Shown here: in pieces, positions 20,232 through 29,541 of the stretch
Numbering within the stretch: position 1 is the first letter of the stretch
Layout of the letters: the number at the start of each line of letters is the position of its first letter
Origin: Roseateles amylovorans
GTDB taxonomy: Bacteria; Pseudomonadota; Gammaproteobacteria; Burkholderiales; Burkholderiaceae_C
Direction of reading: 5' to 3'
DNA: 64,000 nucleotides
NCBI RefSeq assembly: GCF_025398155.2
Contig: NZ_CP104562.2
Coordinates: forward strand, 744,001-808,000
Made by a program: the position numbers and the translations under genes
The notes under the pieces: generated by a model
What the model saw: the letters and a program-made list of their open reading frames with translations, nothing else
What the model was told of the DNA's origin: nothing
Database searches by the model: none

Positions 20232-21662
20232 ATGTCCCGTGCCACCAAGATCGTCGCCACCCTCGGTCCTGCTTCCTCGTCGCCCGAGGTGCTGGAGCGG
20301 ATGATCCAGGCCGGCGTCGATGTGGTGCGATTGAACTTCTCGCACGGCAAGGCGCAGGACCACATCGATCGAGCCCGCATGGTGCGTGAAGCCGCCGCCC
20401 GTGCCGGCAAGCAGGTGGCCATCATGGCCGACCTGCAGGGGCCGAAGATCCGCGTCGGCAAGTTCGAGAACGGCAAGATCGAGCTGATCAACGGCACGCC
20501 GTTCATCCTCGATGCCGCCCGCACCGAGCCGGGCAACGAGACCTGCGTGGGCCTGGACTACAAGGAACTGCCGCGCGATGTGAAGCCCGGCGACACCCTG
20601 CTGCTCAACGACGGCCTGCTGGTGCTGACCGTCGAATCGGTGCGCGGCACCCAGGTGCACACCATCGTCAAGCAAGGCGGCGAGCTGTCCAACAACAAGG
20701 GCATCAACAAGCAGGGCGGCGGCCTGACCGCACCGGCCTTGACCGGCAAGGACATGGAGGACATCAAGACGGCGATGTCCTTCCAGTGCGAATACCTGGC
20801 GGTGAGCTTCCCCAAGAACGCCACCGACATGGAAATGGCCCGCCAACTGGCCAACGTCGCCGGCGAGCCCTATCGCCACAAGCCCGGCATGATCGCCAAG
20901 ATCGAGCGCTATGAAGCGATCCCGCATCTGGAGGCCATCCTCAAGGCGTCGGACGGCATCATGGTCGCCCGCGGCGACCTGGCGGTGGAAGTCGGCAACG
21001 CGGCGGTGCCCGCGCTGCAAAAGCGCATGATCCGCATGGCCCGTGAGCTCGACAAGCTCAGCATCACCGCCACGCAGATGATGGAGTCGATGATCACCAA
21101 CCCGGTGCCGACCCGCGCCGAAGTGTCGGATGTGGCCAATGCGGTCCTGGACGGCACCGACGCCGTGATGCTCAGCGCCGAGACCGCCGCCGGCCGCTTC
21201 CCGGTCGAGACCATCGAGCAGATGGCCGCGATCGCGCTGGAGGCCGAGAACGCCGAGTTCGTGACCCTGGACACTGACTTCGCCAACCGCCAGTTCGGCC
21301 GCATCGACCAGTCGATCGCCATGGGCGCCTTGTTCACCGCCCACCACCTGGGCTGCAAGGCGATCGTGGCACTGACCGAGTCCGGATCGACCGCGCTGTG
21401 GATGAGCCGCCATCGCATCCATGTGCCGATCTATGCGCTGACCTCGCAGGTGCTGACCGATCGGAAGATGGCGCTCTATCGCAACGTCACGCCGTTGCTG
21501 ATGCCCAACTTCGATGACCGCGACCAGGCGCTTCGTGCGGCCGAACAGCTGCTGATCGACCGCGGCGTGCTGATGCCCGGCGACACCTACGCCATCACCT
21601 GCGGCGAGCCGATGGGCTATCCGGGCGGCACCAACATGCTGAAGGTCTGCCGCGTCGCCTGA
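20232..21662 (+). CDS. pyk: Pyruvate kinase
   Basis: The 476-residue glycolytic enzyme transfers phosphate from phosphoenolpyruvate to ADP. Motifs include TKIVATLGPASSSPE, RLNFSHGKAQDH, MIAKIERYEAI with the catalytic Lys, and IMVARGDLAVEVG. The usual three domains and C-terminal allosteric part are present at normal length. The start MSRATKIVATLGP is standard. It is convergent with the ATPase/DUF4325 gene. Confidence 0.97.
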   Translation: MSRATKIVATLGPASSSPEVLERMIQAGVDVVRLNFSHGKAQDHIDRARMVREAAARAGKQVAIMADLQGPKIRVGKFENGKIELINGTPFILDAARTEPGNETCVGLDYKELPRDVKPGDTLLLNDGLLVLTVESVRGTQVHTIVKQGGELSNNKGINKQGGGLTAPALTGKDMEDIKTAMSFQCEYLAVSFPKNATDMEMARQLANVAGEPYRHKPGMIAKIERYEAIPHLEAILKASDGIMVARGDLAVEVGNAAVPALQKRMIRMARELDKLSITATQMMESMITNPVPTRAEVSDVANAVLDGTDAVMLSAETAAGRFPVETIEQMAAIALEAENAEFVTLDTDFANRQFGRIDQSIAMGALFTAHHLGCKAIVALTESGSTALWMSRHRIHVPIYALTSQVLTDRKMALYRNVTPLLMPNFDDRDQALRAAEQLLIDRGVLMPGDTYAITCGEPMGYPGGTNMLKVCRVA

Positions 21663-21693
21663 CCCCAGGCCCCGCGCCAGGCGGCGGGGTCAG
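21659..21693. terminator. Hairpin overlapping two convergent stop codons
   Basis: CTGACCCC (21659-21666) pairs with GGGGTCAG (21686-21693). The left arm contains the pyk stop codon and the right arm contains the stop codon of the convergent gene. No T tract is present, so it may work as a weak bidirectional terminator or an RNA-stabilising 3' end. Confidence 0.5.
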
Positions 21694-22709
21694 CTCGCGC
21701 GTGCCGCGCTCACCAGCGCGGCCACGCGCGGTGTCATGTTGAGCGGCACCAATTCCACCTGCTGATGCGCCCGGGCGAAGACCCGGAACAGCTCGTCCGC
21801 AAAGGCATGGCCCACGTCTTCGACGCCGGTGAAGTCCACCTCCGCGCGCTTGAACTGCGGCAGCCGGGCCGCCACGCGCCGCGCCTGTGCGCGCGAATCC
21901 AGCATCTGCCCCGGGCCCACCACCAGGTTGAGCATCACCCGGGTCTGGTCGAAGGCGATGCCGCTGCCGTCCACGCTCCACTGACCCAGCACCTGTTCCA
22001 GGGTGCGGGTGCTGGACAGCGCCACCGCCATATAGATCGAGCTGCCCTGGCGCGGCAGTCCGCGGCCGGCGGCCCAGGCATTGCCCTCCCAGGCGCGGCG
22101 CTGGAAGGCCTTGCCGTTGGCGTGGATGTCGAACACATCCGCCAGCTGCGAGCTGAAGAACAAGCCGCGGCCGGTGTGCGCCTGGGGTTGGGTGGTCAGC
22201 CGGCCCTTGCTCAATTCCAGCATCGCATGCTGGGCGTCGGTGAGCTCATAGGTGTCGCAGATCTTCTCGAAGACGCCGCAGCCGTCGTCCGACACCAGCA
22301 GTTGGGCATGGCTGGGGGTCTGGCGCAGCGACACCGTGACGCTGGTGCCGCCGCTGTGATCGATGGCGTTGTTCACCAGCTCGGTGAAGCCGTGCTGCAC
22401 CATGCGCTGCACATGACGGGGCAGCGCAAGATGGGGCGCGAAGTCCCGTTGCCAGGCCACATCCTCCTGCAATTGGTGCAGCGTGTAGCTCCGCACCACC
22501 TGCCGCAAGCTGCCCGGGCCGTAGATCGGGCGCCGTGCGGTGCCGCTGCGGGTGAGCCAACCGGCGTCCACCAGACGGCGCAGGGCTGCGAGCGCGGCGC
22601 GGTGACTCGCACCTGTGCGCTCCTCGACATGCGAGGCCAGATCCAGCGCATGCTCGTTGGCAGCGGCAGTGATCCAGAGCGTGAGCTGGTCGATCGCAAG
22701 ACGGGTCAT
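21690..22709 (-). CDS. Winged-helix, histidine-kinase-like ATPase, DUF4325 regulator
   Basis: The 339-residue soluble protein has three parts. Residues 1-70 resemble a winged helix (SHRAALAALRRLVDAGWLTRSG). Residues 95-200 form a GHKL ATPase with the N-box ELVNNAIDHSGG and G-boxes VSDDGCGVF and HTGRGLFFSSQ. Residues 250-335 match the STAS-like DUF4325 (RAEVDFTGVEDVGHAFADELFRVF). An AGGAG lies 5 bases before the ATG. No phospho-accepting His domain or membrane segment is seen, so an anti-sigma or switch-type regulator is more likely than a sensor kinase. Target unknown. Confidence 0.82.
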   Translation of the reverse strand: MTRLAIDQLTLWITAAANEHALDLASHVEERTGASHRAALAALRRLVDAGWLTRSGTARRPIYGPGSLRQVVRSYTLHQLQEDVAWQRDFAPHLALPRHVQRMVQHGFTELVNNAIDHSGGTSVTVSLRQTPSHAQLLVSDDGCGVFEKICDTYELTDAQHAMLELSKGRLTTQPQAHTGRGLFFSSQLADVFDIHANGKAFQRRAWEGNAWAAGRGLPRQGSSIYMAVALSSTRTLEQVLGQWSVDGSGIAFDQTRVMLNLVVGPGQMLDSRAQARRVAARLPQFKRAEVDFTGVEDVGHAFADELFRVFARAHQQVELVPLNMTPRVAALVSAARAS

Positions 22710-23198
22710 GGCACTCCTGGTGAACCTGGACGCTGGCCGCCCTCGGGACGGCGACCCGGCCAGCGAGAACGATCGAACCGGGTCGTCACGGTGGCGGTCC
22801 TACCGTCACCGACAAAACGATCATCGCCGACTTCTATTCCGCGAGACGGATCCGAGGGACGCGCCCGGTCCCGCGCCGGGCGAAAGGCGCGCCAACCGGC
22901 CGACCAAGGCACAAAGTTTGCTGAGCCGCCTGGAGCGTTGCAGAAGGCTCATCGGCAATCGACCCGGTCAAGCGCCTGGGCGCGCTGGTACAACAGCGTA
23001 CCGGTCACCTCCCAATGTGCGCAACCGAACAGACCCGCGAGTGGGGGAGTCCGGCGTTCCGAAGGGCCACCGGTTTGGGTGTCGTTACAGGTGCGGTCAT
23101 CCCGGCTGGCTAGAATCTGCCGCAGTTACGGCGTGGTTACGGCGAGGTTTCAGCGTCGGTCCGCGGCCCAGGATTTTTCACTTCCTCGGAGATCTCAC
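22710..23198. promoter_or_regulatory. Divergent intergenic region upstream of fba
   Basis: This 489-base gap holds no convincing gene. TAGAAT at 23111-23116 is a good -10 candidate for fba, but no matching -35 lies 16-18 bases upstream (TTACAG at 23085 is 20 bases away). The part near 22710 must hold the promoter of the ATPase/DUF4325 gene; nothing distinct is visible there. Confidence 0.35.
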
Positions 23199-24263
23199 AT
23201 GGCACTCGTTTCGATGCGCCAACTGCTGGACCATGCCGCCGAACACGGCTATGGCATTCCGGCGTTCAACGTCAACAACCTTGAGCAGGTGCAGGCCGTG
23301 ATGGCTGCCGCGGACGCGGTCAATGCGCCGGTCATCCTGCAAGCCAGCGCCGGTGCCCGCAAATATGCCGGCGAAGCCTTCATCAAGCACCTGATCCAGG
23401 CCGCGGTGGAAGCCTATCCGCACATCCCGCTGGTGATGCACCAGGATCACGGCCAGACCCCGGCGATCTGCCAGGGCGCGATCGACCTGGGCTTCAGCTC
23501 GGTGATGATGGACGGCTCGCTGATGCCCGACGGCAAGACCCCCGCCTCGTTTGACTACAACATCGACGTCACCCGCCAGGTGGTGCAACTGGCCCACAAG
23601 GTCGGCGTGACGGTCGAAGGCGAACTGGGCTGCCTGGGCTCGCTGGAAACCGGCCTGGCCGGTGAAGAGGACGGCATCGGCGCCGAAGGCGTGCTCGACC
23701 ATGCCTCGCTGCTGACCGATCCGGAAGAGGCGGCGCAGTTCGTCAAGGCCACCGGCCTGGACGCGCTGGCCATCGCCATCGGCACCAGCCACGGCGCCTA
23801 CAAGTTCACCCGCAAGCCCACCGGCGACATCCTGGCCATCAGCCGCGTCAAGGAAATCCACGCCCGCATTCCCAACACCCATCTGGTGATGCATGGTTCG
23901 TCGTCGGTGCCGCAGGAGTTGCTGGAAGTCATCCGCCAGTACGGCGGCAACATGAAGGAAACCTACGGCGTGCCGGTCGAGGAGATCCAGGAAGCCATCA
24001 AGTATGGCGTCCGCAAGATCAACATCGACACCGACATCCGCCTGGCCATGACCGGCGCGGTGCGCAAGTTCCTGGCCGAGAACCCGGAGAAATTCGATGC
24101 CCGCGAATGGCTGAAGCCAGCCCGCGAAGCCGCCATGCTGATCTGCAAGCAGCGCTACATCGAGTTCAACTGCGAAGGCCAGGCCGGCAAGATCAAGGCG
24201 CGCTCGCTGGTCGACACTGCCAAGGCCTATGCCAACGGTGAGTTGGCCCAGGTCGTCCAGTAA
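23199..24263 (+). CDS. fba: Fructose-bisphosphate aldolase, class II
   Basis: The 354-residue zinc aldolase cleaves fructose 1,6-bisphosphate. The motifs GIPAFNVNNLEQVQA, VMHQDHGQTPAIC (zinc His and catalytic Asp), VEGELGCLG, SHGAYKF and VMHGSSSVP are intact. The length fits the CbbA-type branch. The true start is the ATG at 23199, after CTCGGAGATCTCAC; the very long upstream open frame is antisense to the neighbouring gene. Confidence 0.97.
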   Translation: MALVSMRQLLDHAAEHGYGIPAFNVNNLEQVQAVMAAADAVNAPVILQASAGARKYAGEAFIKHLIQAAVEAYPHIPLVMHQDHGQTPAICQGAIDLGFSSVMMDGSLMPDGKTPASFDYNIDVTRQVVQLAHKVGVTVEGELGCLGSLETGLAGEEDGIGAEGVLDHASLLTDPEEAAQFVKATGLDALAIAIGTSHGAYKFTRKPTGDILAISRVKEIHARIPNTHLVMHGSSSVPQELLEVIRQYGGNMKETYGVPVEEIQEAIKYGVRKINIDTDIRLAMTGAVRKFLAENPEKFDAREWLKPAREAAMLICKQRYIEFNCEGQAGKIKARSLVDTAKAYANGELAQVVQ

Positions 24264-24298
24264 GTCCTGACGACGGACGGGACGGGGGCGGCCGGCGC

Positions 24299-24769
24299 AT
24301 GGCGCATGCCTTCACCTACGGCTCGCTGATGTGGGCCGACATCATGGCTCGCGTCTGCGGCGCCCCGTCCCTGGCCGAGCGAGCGCCGCTGCCCGCGACG
24401 CTTGCCGACCATGTCCGCCATCCGGTCCTGGGACAGGACTATCCCGGCATGGTGCCGGCCGATGGCCACGAGGTGCATGGCCGGCTCTATCTCGATCTGC
24501 CCGATGCGGCTTGGCCGCGGCTGGACGCCTTCGAGGGCCAGACCTATGAGCGGCGCGAAGTCCTGGTCACCGTGCCCGATGGCCGTTGGCTGCGGGCCTG
24601 GACCTATGTCTATCGGGAAGCGTGGCGCCATCAGTTGGGTGCGGGCGCCTGGGACGAGCAACGCTTCGAGCGCGAAGGCAAGGCCCGCTTCATCGCCAGC
24701 TATGTCGGCTTTGGCGCGGGGGCGGACGGTCCAGCGGGAACGGGTGACGGGTCGGTCGAGCGAGGCTGA
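24299..24769 (+). CDS. Gamma-glutamylcyclotransferase (AIG2-like) family protein
   Basis: The 156-residue protein begins HAFTYGSLMW, the GGCT/AIG2 nucleotide of recognition. It has the acidic catalytic region LDAFEGQTYERREVLV (Glu near residue 79) and a terminal Tyr-rich segment. Family members release 5-oxoproline from gamma-glutamyl compounds, but many have unknown substrates. It lies 35 bases after fba and 79 before purC on the same strand, so co-transcription is possible. The last 20 residues are Gly-rich and may be disordered. Confidence 0.82.
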   Translation: MAHAFTYGSLMWADIMARVCGAPSLAERAPLPATLADHVRHPVLGQDYPGMVPADGHEVHGRLYLDLPDAAWPRLDAFEGQTYERREVLVTVPDGRWLRAWTYVYREAWRHQLGAGAWDEQRFEREGKARFIASYVGFGAGADGPAGTGDGSVERG

Positions 24770-24848
24770 GGGACATCGTCGCGGCACTGTCGCGGGACGC
24801 CTCTAAAATCCGCGCTTTCCCGCCCCATCGGCTACGCGCCGTCCGCTC

Positions 24849-25745
24849 ATGACCGCCGCTCTGCACACCTCCTCGATCAGCTCTCTTCCCCTCATTGCGC
24901 GCGGCAAGGTGCGTGAGAACTATGCGGTGGGCGAGGACCGGATCCTGATGATCGCGTCGGACCGGATCTCGGCGTTCGACGTCATCATGAACGAGCCGAT
25001 TCCGGGCAAGGGCGCGCTGCTGACCCAGATGGCGCTGTTCTGGTTCGACAAGCTCGACGGCATCGTCCCCAACCACCTCACCGGCGACGATCCGCTGTCG
25101 GTGGTCACCGAGGCCGAACAGGACCAGGTGCGTGGCCGCGCGATGCTGGTCAAGCGGCTGAAACCCCTGCCGATCGAAGCCGTGGTGCGCGGCTACCTGG
25201 CCGGCAGCGGCTGGTCCGAATACAAGGCCTCCGGCCAGGTCTGCGGCGTGGCGCTGCCGGCCGGCCTGCAGAACGCGAGCAAGCTGCCGCAGCCGATCTT
25301 CACGCCCGCCACCAAGGCCGAAATGGGCGACCATGACGAGAACATCGATTTCGATCGCTGCGTCCAGATCATCGGCCGCGAGCTGGCGGAGCGGGTGCGC
25401 GACATCTCGATCCAGCTCTACCAACGGGCGGCCGATTACGCGCTGACCAAGGGCATCATCATTGCGGACACCAAGTTCGAATTCGGTCTCGATGCCGACG
25501 GCACCCTGACCCTGATGGACGAGGTGCTCACGCCCGATTCCTCGCGCTACTGGCCCGCCCAGAGCTATGCCGTCGGCGGCAATCCGCCGAGCTATGACAA
25601 GCAGTTCCTGCGCGACTGGCTGGAGCAGGCCACGGTCAACGGCCAGCCCTGGGGCAAGGTCGCGCCGCCGCCGACGCTGCCGGCCGAGGTGATCGCCAAC
25701 ACGGCGAGCAAGTACCAGGAAGCGCTTGAGCGCCTCACCCGCTGA
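24849..25745 (+). CDS. purC: Phosphoribosylaminoimidazole-succinocarboxamide synthase (SAICAR synthetase)
   Basis: The 298-residue enzyme joins aspartate to CAIR with ATP in purine synthesis. The motifs RGKVRENYAVGEDRILMIASD, IEAVVRGYLAGSGW and DTKFEFGLDADG match the longer (about 300-residue) PurC form. In related bacteria purC lies close to purE-purK; here those genes begin 16.6 kb later at 42356. Confidence 0.96.
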   Translation: MTAALHTSSISSLPLIARGKVRENYAVGEDRILMIASDRISAFDVIMNEPIPGKGALLTQMALFWFDKLDGIVPNHLTGDDPLSVVTEAEQDQVRGRAMLVKRLKPLPIEAVVRGYLAGSGWSEYKASGQVCGVALPAGLQNASKLPQPIFTPATKAEMGDHDENIDFDRCVQIIGRELAERVRDISIQLYQRAADYALTKGIIIADTKFEFGLDADGTLTLMDEVLTPDSSRYWPAQSYAVGGNPPSYDKQFLRDWLEQATVNGQPWGKVAPPPTLPAEVIANTASKYQEALERLTR

Positions 25746-25752
25746 GACCGGC

Positions 25753-26901
25753 ATGGACGCCGCCTCTGCCACTGCCGCCGCACATGCCTCTTCCGGTGGT
25801 GCGATCAAGTCCCGGCTGCTCAAGCAGCTCGACAGGGACATCGCCTCCGCCGCGTCCCCCATGGCCTCGGCCGGCGCCCGCGCCAAGCGCGCGATGCTGC
25901 TGGCGCGCCATGGCGCACTGACCGAGGCCCGGGAGGCGCTGACCGCGCTGCATCAGCTCTCTTTCCAGCATCCTCATCCGGAGATCGGCGCCTGGCTGCA
26001 TCTGGCCGAGGGGCTGATGAGCTACTACAACGGTTTCGCGGTGCAGCCGGCGCAGGACCGCATCCTGCGCGCCCATGCGATCGCCGCGACGCATCCGGGG
26101 CTGGTGGAAGTGGAGGCCTTGTCGTCGGCCTGGCTGTCGCAACTGGCCTTCATTCGCCATGAGCCGGCGTCGGCGGTGGATTTCGCGCGGCGCTGCCTAG
26201 CGGCGGCCCGGCCGGAGCATCATGTCGCGCAGTCGCGGGTCTGCATGGCGATGGGGCTGTCCTGGCATTACGCCGGCGACAGTGAAGCCGCGCAGCGCTG
26301 GTATCTGCGCGCACGCCGCCATGCGGCCAGCGAGGGCGACGATGCCACGCTGTCCGCCCTGATGTTCAACATGGCCGGCATGCGTGCGGCCCATGTGCGC
26401 CGGGAGAGCCTGTGCAGCCCGGCGTCGCGGGGCTCGGAGCTGCTGCTGAGCGTGGATTCGGTCAGTCACTATGACGAGGCCGTCGGTGCCGCCATGATGA
26501 ATGAGCTGACCCCGGTCCTGCGCGCCCAGGTGCTGACGGTGCAGGGCCGTTTCGAGGAGGCCCGCACCCTGTACGAGCAGCATCTGCCGCAGGCGATGTC
26601 GCTGGGCCTGGAGCGCCTGGGCAGCAGCCTGCTGTCGGACCTGGCCTGGTGCCGGGCCAACAGCGGTCAGCCCGAGCATGCCTTGCAGCAGGCGCGGGAA
26701 GCCGAGGTCGAACTCGATCCCACCTGCGAGCTCGACGATCGCGCCATCACCCACAGCCGCCTGGCTCAGACCTTCCGCCTGCTCGGCGAAACCGCCGACG
26801 CCGATCGCCACCAGGCGCTGGCGGATGAAGCCTGGGCGCAGTTCTCGGCCCAGCAGCAGCAATGGCGCGAGGTGCTGGCGGGGAGCGGGTTGGAGGCTTG
26901 A
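25753..26901 (+). CDS. TPR-like helical repeat protein of unknown function
   Basis: The 382-residue soluble protein starts 7 bases after purC. It consists almost entirely of amphipathic helices with tetratricopeptide-like spacing, for example LARHGALTEAREALTALHQL, YAGDSEAAQRWYLRARRHA and VQGRFEEARTLYEQHLPQ. An Ala-rich N-terminal segment precedes them. No catalytic or DNA-binding motif and no signal peptide were found. It probably acts as a protein-interaction scaffold. Close spacing suggests co-transcription with purC, which need not mean a purine role. Confidence 0.6.
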   Translation: MDAASATAAAHASSGGAIKSRLLKQLDRDIASAASPMASAGARAKRAMLLARHGALTEAREALTALHQLSFQHPHPEIGAWLHLAEGLMSYYNGFAVQPAQDRILRAHAIAATHPGLVEVEALSSAWLSQLAFIRHEPASAVDFARRCLAAARPEHHVAQSRVCMAMGLSWHYAGDSEAAQRWYLRARRHAASEGDDATLSALMFNMAGMRAAHVRRESLCSPASRGSELLLSVDSVSHYDEAVGAAMMNELTPVLRAQVLTVQGRFEEARTLYEQHLPQAMSLGLERLGSSLLSDLAWCRANSGQPEHALQQAREAEVELDPTCELDDRAITHSRLAQTFRLLGETADADRHQALADEAWAQFSAQQQQWREVLAGSGLEA

Positions 26902-26962
26902 GGGCTGGAAGGTGTTGACGCGCCTGATGCGATGCCGGGCGGCGCATGACCGTTTCAGCGCC

Positions 26963-28078
26963 TCACGTCCGCAACTGCTTCGCCACAAACCGCCACACCA
27001 TCCGCGAGGCATCGGGCCCGTCGGCATCGCTGAAGGGCTCCTTGGCGGCCCCGCCGCTCCACGCGTGGCCCAGGCCCTCGATCTCGACCAGCGTGGCCGC
27101 AGTGCGTGCGCCGCGCTTGAAGTCGGTCACCGTCATCGGGTGACGTCGCCCCCGCCGCACCGCGCGTGAACGCTGCGTCGGCGCGCCCGCCGCGAGCGCC
27201 CATTGCATCGCCGCCGCCAGGCCATTGCCCGGCACCACCACGCGGTCACCTCCGCCATGGATGACCAGCAGCGGGGGCCGTGCGCGAGGCGCCGTGCCAG
27301 ACGTCTCGTTCGCCCCCCCGTTCGAAGCGCCGGAGGCCGCTGGATCGATCGACGGCTCTGCCGCGTTCAAGGCCGCCCGCAGATGCTGGCCCTTCATCGC
27401 GCGCCAGGCCGAGGTCGCCGAATGCGCGACGCCCGGCGGCACGCCCGAATGCATCACCACCGCCTTGAAGCGTTCCGGATGCCAGGCGGCCAGCAAGGCC
27501 GCCATGCCCGCGCCCGCAGACAGACCCGCGACGGCGACGCGCGCCCGGTCCGCGCCGTGCAGCAGGCAGACCTGATCGATGGCGCCGAGGATGAGGGCGG
27601 CCTCACCCATGGCCCGTCCGGACTCGATCTCGAACCAGTTCCAGCAGCTCTGCGGATTGGCCAATCGGCTTTGCTCCGGGTACAGCACCAGGAACCGCTC
27701 GCGCCCCGCGACACGGTTCATCCGGGTGCTGCGCGCGAAGCCTTCGGCATCCTGGCCGCAGCCGTGCAGCATCACCAGCAGCGGCAATCGCTCACCGGGG
27801 GCGACGCCGGGCGGTCGGTAGAGACGGAAACGTCGGACACCGGTACCGATCGTCGCCATGCCGGCGATCCATTCGCCCGGGCCGGGCGGCGGCCGGGCGA
27901 TGGTCCGCTTCTTCGCGGCGCCCGCCGTGACGGCGCGAGCCAGTGCGGGGCTTTTCGCTCCGGCCGACGTTCCCGTTTGCGCGGCGGTCTTCATGGCGCG
28001 CACCACCTGGCGTGTCATGGCGCGCATGCCCCGCTGCCAGGCGGTTCTCAAGGACGCTGCGGCGGATCGTTTGGCCAT
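26963..28078 (-). CDS. PHB-depolymerase-type esterase
   Basis: The 371-residue alpha/beta hydrolase belongs to the LpqC/PHB depolymerase class. It has an oxyanion HGCGQDAEGF, the nucleophile elbow VAGLSAGAGMA (Ser near residue 185), an acid in HGGGDRVVVPGN and a catalytic His in GLGHAWSGG. The N-terminal 60 residues are Ala/Lys/Arg-rich without a clear signal peptide, which suggests a cytoplasmic enzyme, perhaps on intracellular polyhydroxyalkanoate or other esters. The start lacks a strong ribosome-binding site; downstream Met residues within the first 30 codons are alternatives. Confidence 0.85.
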   Translation of the reverse strand: MAKRSAAASLRTAWQRGMRAMTRQVVRAMKTAAQTGTSAGAKSPALARAVTAGAAKKRTIARPPPGPGEWIAGMATIGTGVRRFRLYRPPGVAPGERLPLLVMLHGCGQDAEGFARSTRMNRVAGRERFLVLYPEQSRLANPQSCWNWFEIESGRAMGEAALILGAIDQVCLLHGADRARVAVAGLSAGAGMAALLAAWHPERFKAVVMHSGVPPGVAHSATSAWRAMKGQHLRAALNAAEPSIDPAASGASNGGANETSGTAPRARPPLLVIHGGGDRVVVPGNGLAAAMQWALAAGAPTQRSRAVRRGRRHPMTVTDFKRGARTAATLVEIEGLGHAWSGGAAKEPFSDADGPDASRMVWRFVAKQLRT

Positions 28079-28581
28079 GGGGTTCGGGCTTTCGGCAGGA
28101 CGTGAGGAATGGCGCCCGATGGCTGCCCGTCAGGGGCAGCCGCCGACAGGACGCCGATGGCGCGCGACCAGCGGGCGAGGCGAGCGATGCAAGAAGGTCG
28201 GATCTGGATCGGTGCGACACGCGCGGAACACGGCGCACCCGCCCACAGGGCAATTGAAGCGCCATGCCAACGGGTTGTGAAGGCCCGCAGATGGTGCATC
28301 CTCACGCTGTACCGCTGTACCGCTGTCAGCTTGATGCACCTCCATGGCGGAATGCTTAGCGGGAAAAGCCGAACGCCGGCGTGAAAGGCCGTGTGCGGCC
28401 GTCCGGCCCGAAAGTGCCAGGCATCACCAGGCGTCTGCGTCATGCGTTGCTGCACGGCTGGACGCCGGATGCCGGCGTGCTGCTGATTGGCAAATCGCTC
28501 ACGCTGCCGGGACTGCCGGCGCTGCCGGACATGGCGAGGTGGATGCGGGAAGGGCTGGATCAGGCGGCCGGGTGGTCGCCG
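28079..28581. promoter_or_regulatory. Intergenic region upstream of the esterase gene, with operator-like repeats
   Basis: This 503-base region lies between two reverse-strand genes and has no convincing gene. Three near-identical octamers, CGCTGTAC, CGCTGTAC and CGCTGTCA (28305-28328), are flanked by the inverted pair GGTGCATC (28293-28300) and GATGCACC (28333-28340). The layout resembles an operator or small structured RNA element. An open frame from 28381 on the plus strand runs into the antisense of the crotonase gene and is rejected. Confidence 0.45.
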
Positions 28582-29415
28582 TCAACCTTCTCGGAAGAAC
28601 TTCAGCGGTGCCAGATCGGGAAACGCTGTCGGCCGTTTGGCCTGCGCCGCGGCGAAGGCCTCCATCAGGTTCTTGTTCTGCCAGATGGCCGCCTGCAGCC
28701 AGCCCATCTGCTGCAGGCTGTCCTTGACGCTGTGATCGCGGGCGTAATGGATCGCCTGCTTGCTGCCCCACACGGCCACCGGCGGCTTCTGTGCGATCTC
28801 CCGCGCGCATTGGAGCGCGGCGTCCACACACGCGGCCTGTGAATCGAACACCTCGTTGACCAGGCCTGCGGCCATGGCGCGCATGGCGCCGAGTCGACGC
28901 CCGGTGTAGGCCAGCTCCTTGACCAGGCCCAGCGGCATGAGCTTGGGCAGGCGCTGCAGCGTGCCGAGGTCGGCGGTCATGCCGATGTTGATTTCCTGGA
29001 TGCAGAAGAACGCGTCTGCGCTCGCATGGCGGATGTCGCAGGCGGCGACCAGGTCCACCGCGCCGCCGATGCAGCCTCCGTGGATCGCGGCGATGGTGGG
29101 CACCCGCAGGTCGTCCAGCCGATTGAAGGCCTGCTGCATGTCGGCCAGCAGATCGACGATGGCGGCACGGCCCTCGGCACTGCGGTCATCGAGCTGGATC
29201 GCACCGGTCTTGAAGACGTCCAGGGACATGCCCGCGCTGAAGTGCTTGCCAGTCGACGAGATCACCAGCGCCCGCAGCGTGGGACTGCGATGCAGCTGTT
29301 GCAGCGCGTCCTCGAGTTCGCGCCACAACTGGGGAGACATCGTGTTCATCTCATCCGGGCGATTCAGCACCAGATGGGCGACACCGGCGTCTTCGGTCAA
29401 GGAAAGGCAGTCCAT
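28582..29415 (-). CDS. Crotonase family protein, dienoyl-CoA-isomerase-like
   Basis: The 277-residue protein has the crotonase fold: an oxyanion-hole segment FSAGMSLDVF and AIHGGCIGGAVDLVAACDIR. FFCIQEINIGMTADLGTLQRLPK (cut here by eye into EINIGMTADLGTL) matches delta(3,5)-delta(2,4)-dienoyl-CoA isomerases of the ECH1 type, where the Glu and Asp are catalytic. It would act in beta-oxidation of unsaturated fatty acids. GGAG lies 7 bases before the start. No other beta-oxidation gene is nearby, so the pathway link is inferred from the family. Confidence 0.88.
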   Translation of the reverse strand: MDCLSLTEDAGVAHLVLNRPDEMNTMSPQLWRELEDALQQLHRSPTLRALVISSTGKHFSAGMSLDVFKTGAIQLDDRSAEGRAAIVDLLADMQQAFNRLDDLRVPTIAAIHGGCIGGAVDLVAACDIRHASADAFFCIQEINIGMTADLGTLQRLPKLMPLGLVKELAYTGRRLGAMRAMAAGLVNEVFDSQAACVDAALQCAREIAQKPPVAVWGSKQAIHYARDHSVKDSLQQMGWLQAAIWQNKNLMEAFAAAQAKRPTAFPDLAPLKFFREG

Positions 29416-29541
29416 GGGCGTCTCCGTGAGCTGGTCGACCAGCGTGTTCGTGAGGGACGATGCTAGCTGTGGCCTGCGTGCAGCGGAGTCATCCAGGTGT
29501 CACCCTGCACGTGGAGCCGCGTTTTCCGATCGTCATGGCCC

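Noticed and set aside
28381..28842. Plus-strand open frame in the esterase-crotonase gap
   Set aside because: Its second half is antisense to the crotonase gene, and the rest shows no family similarity or good start.
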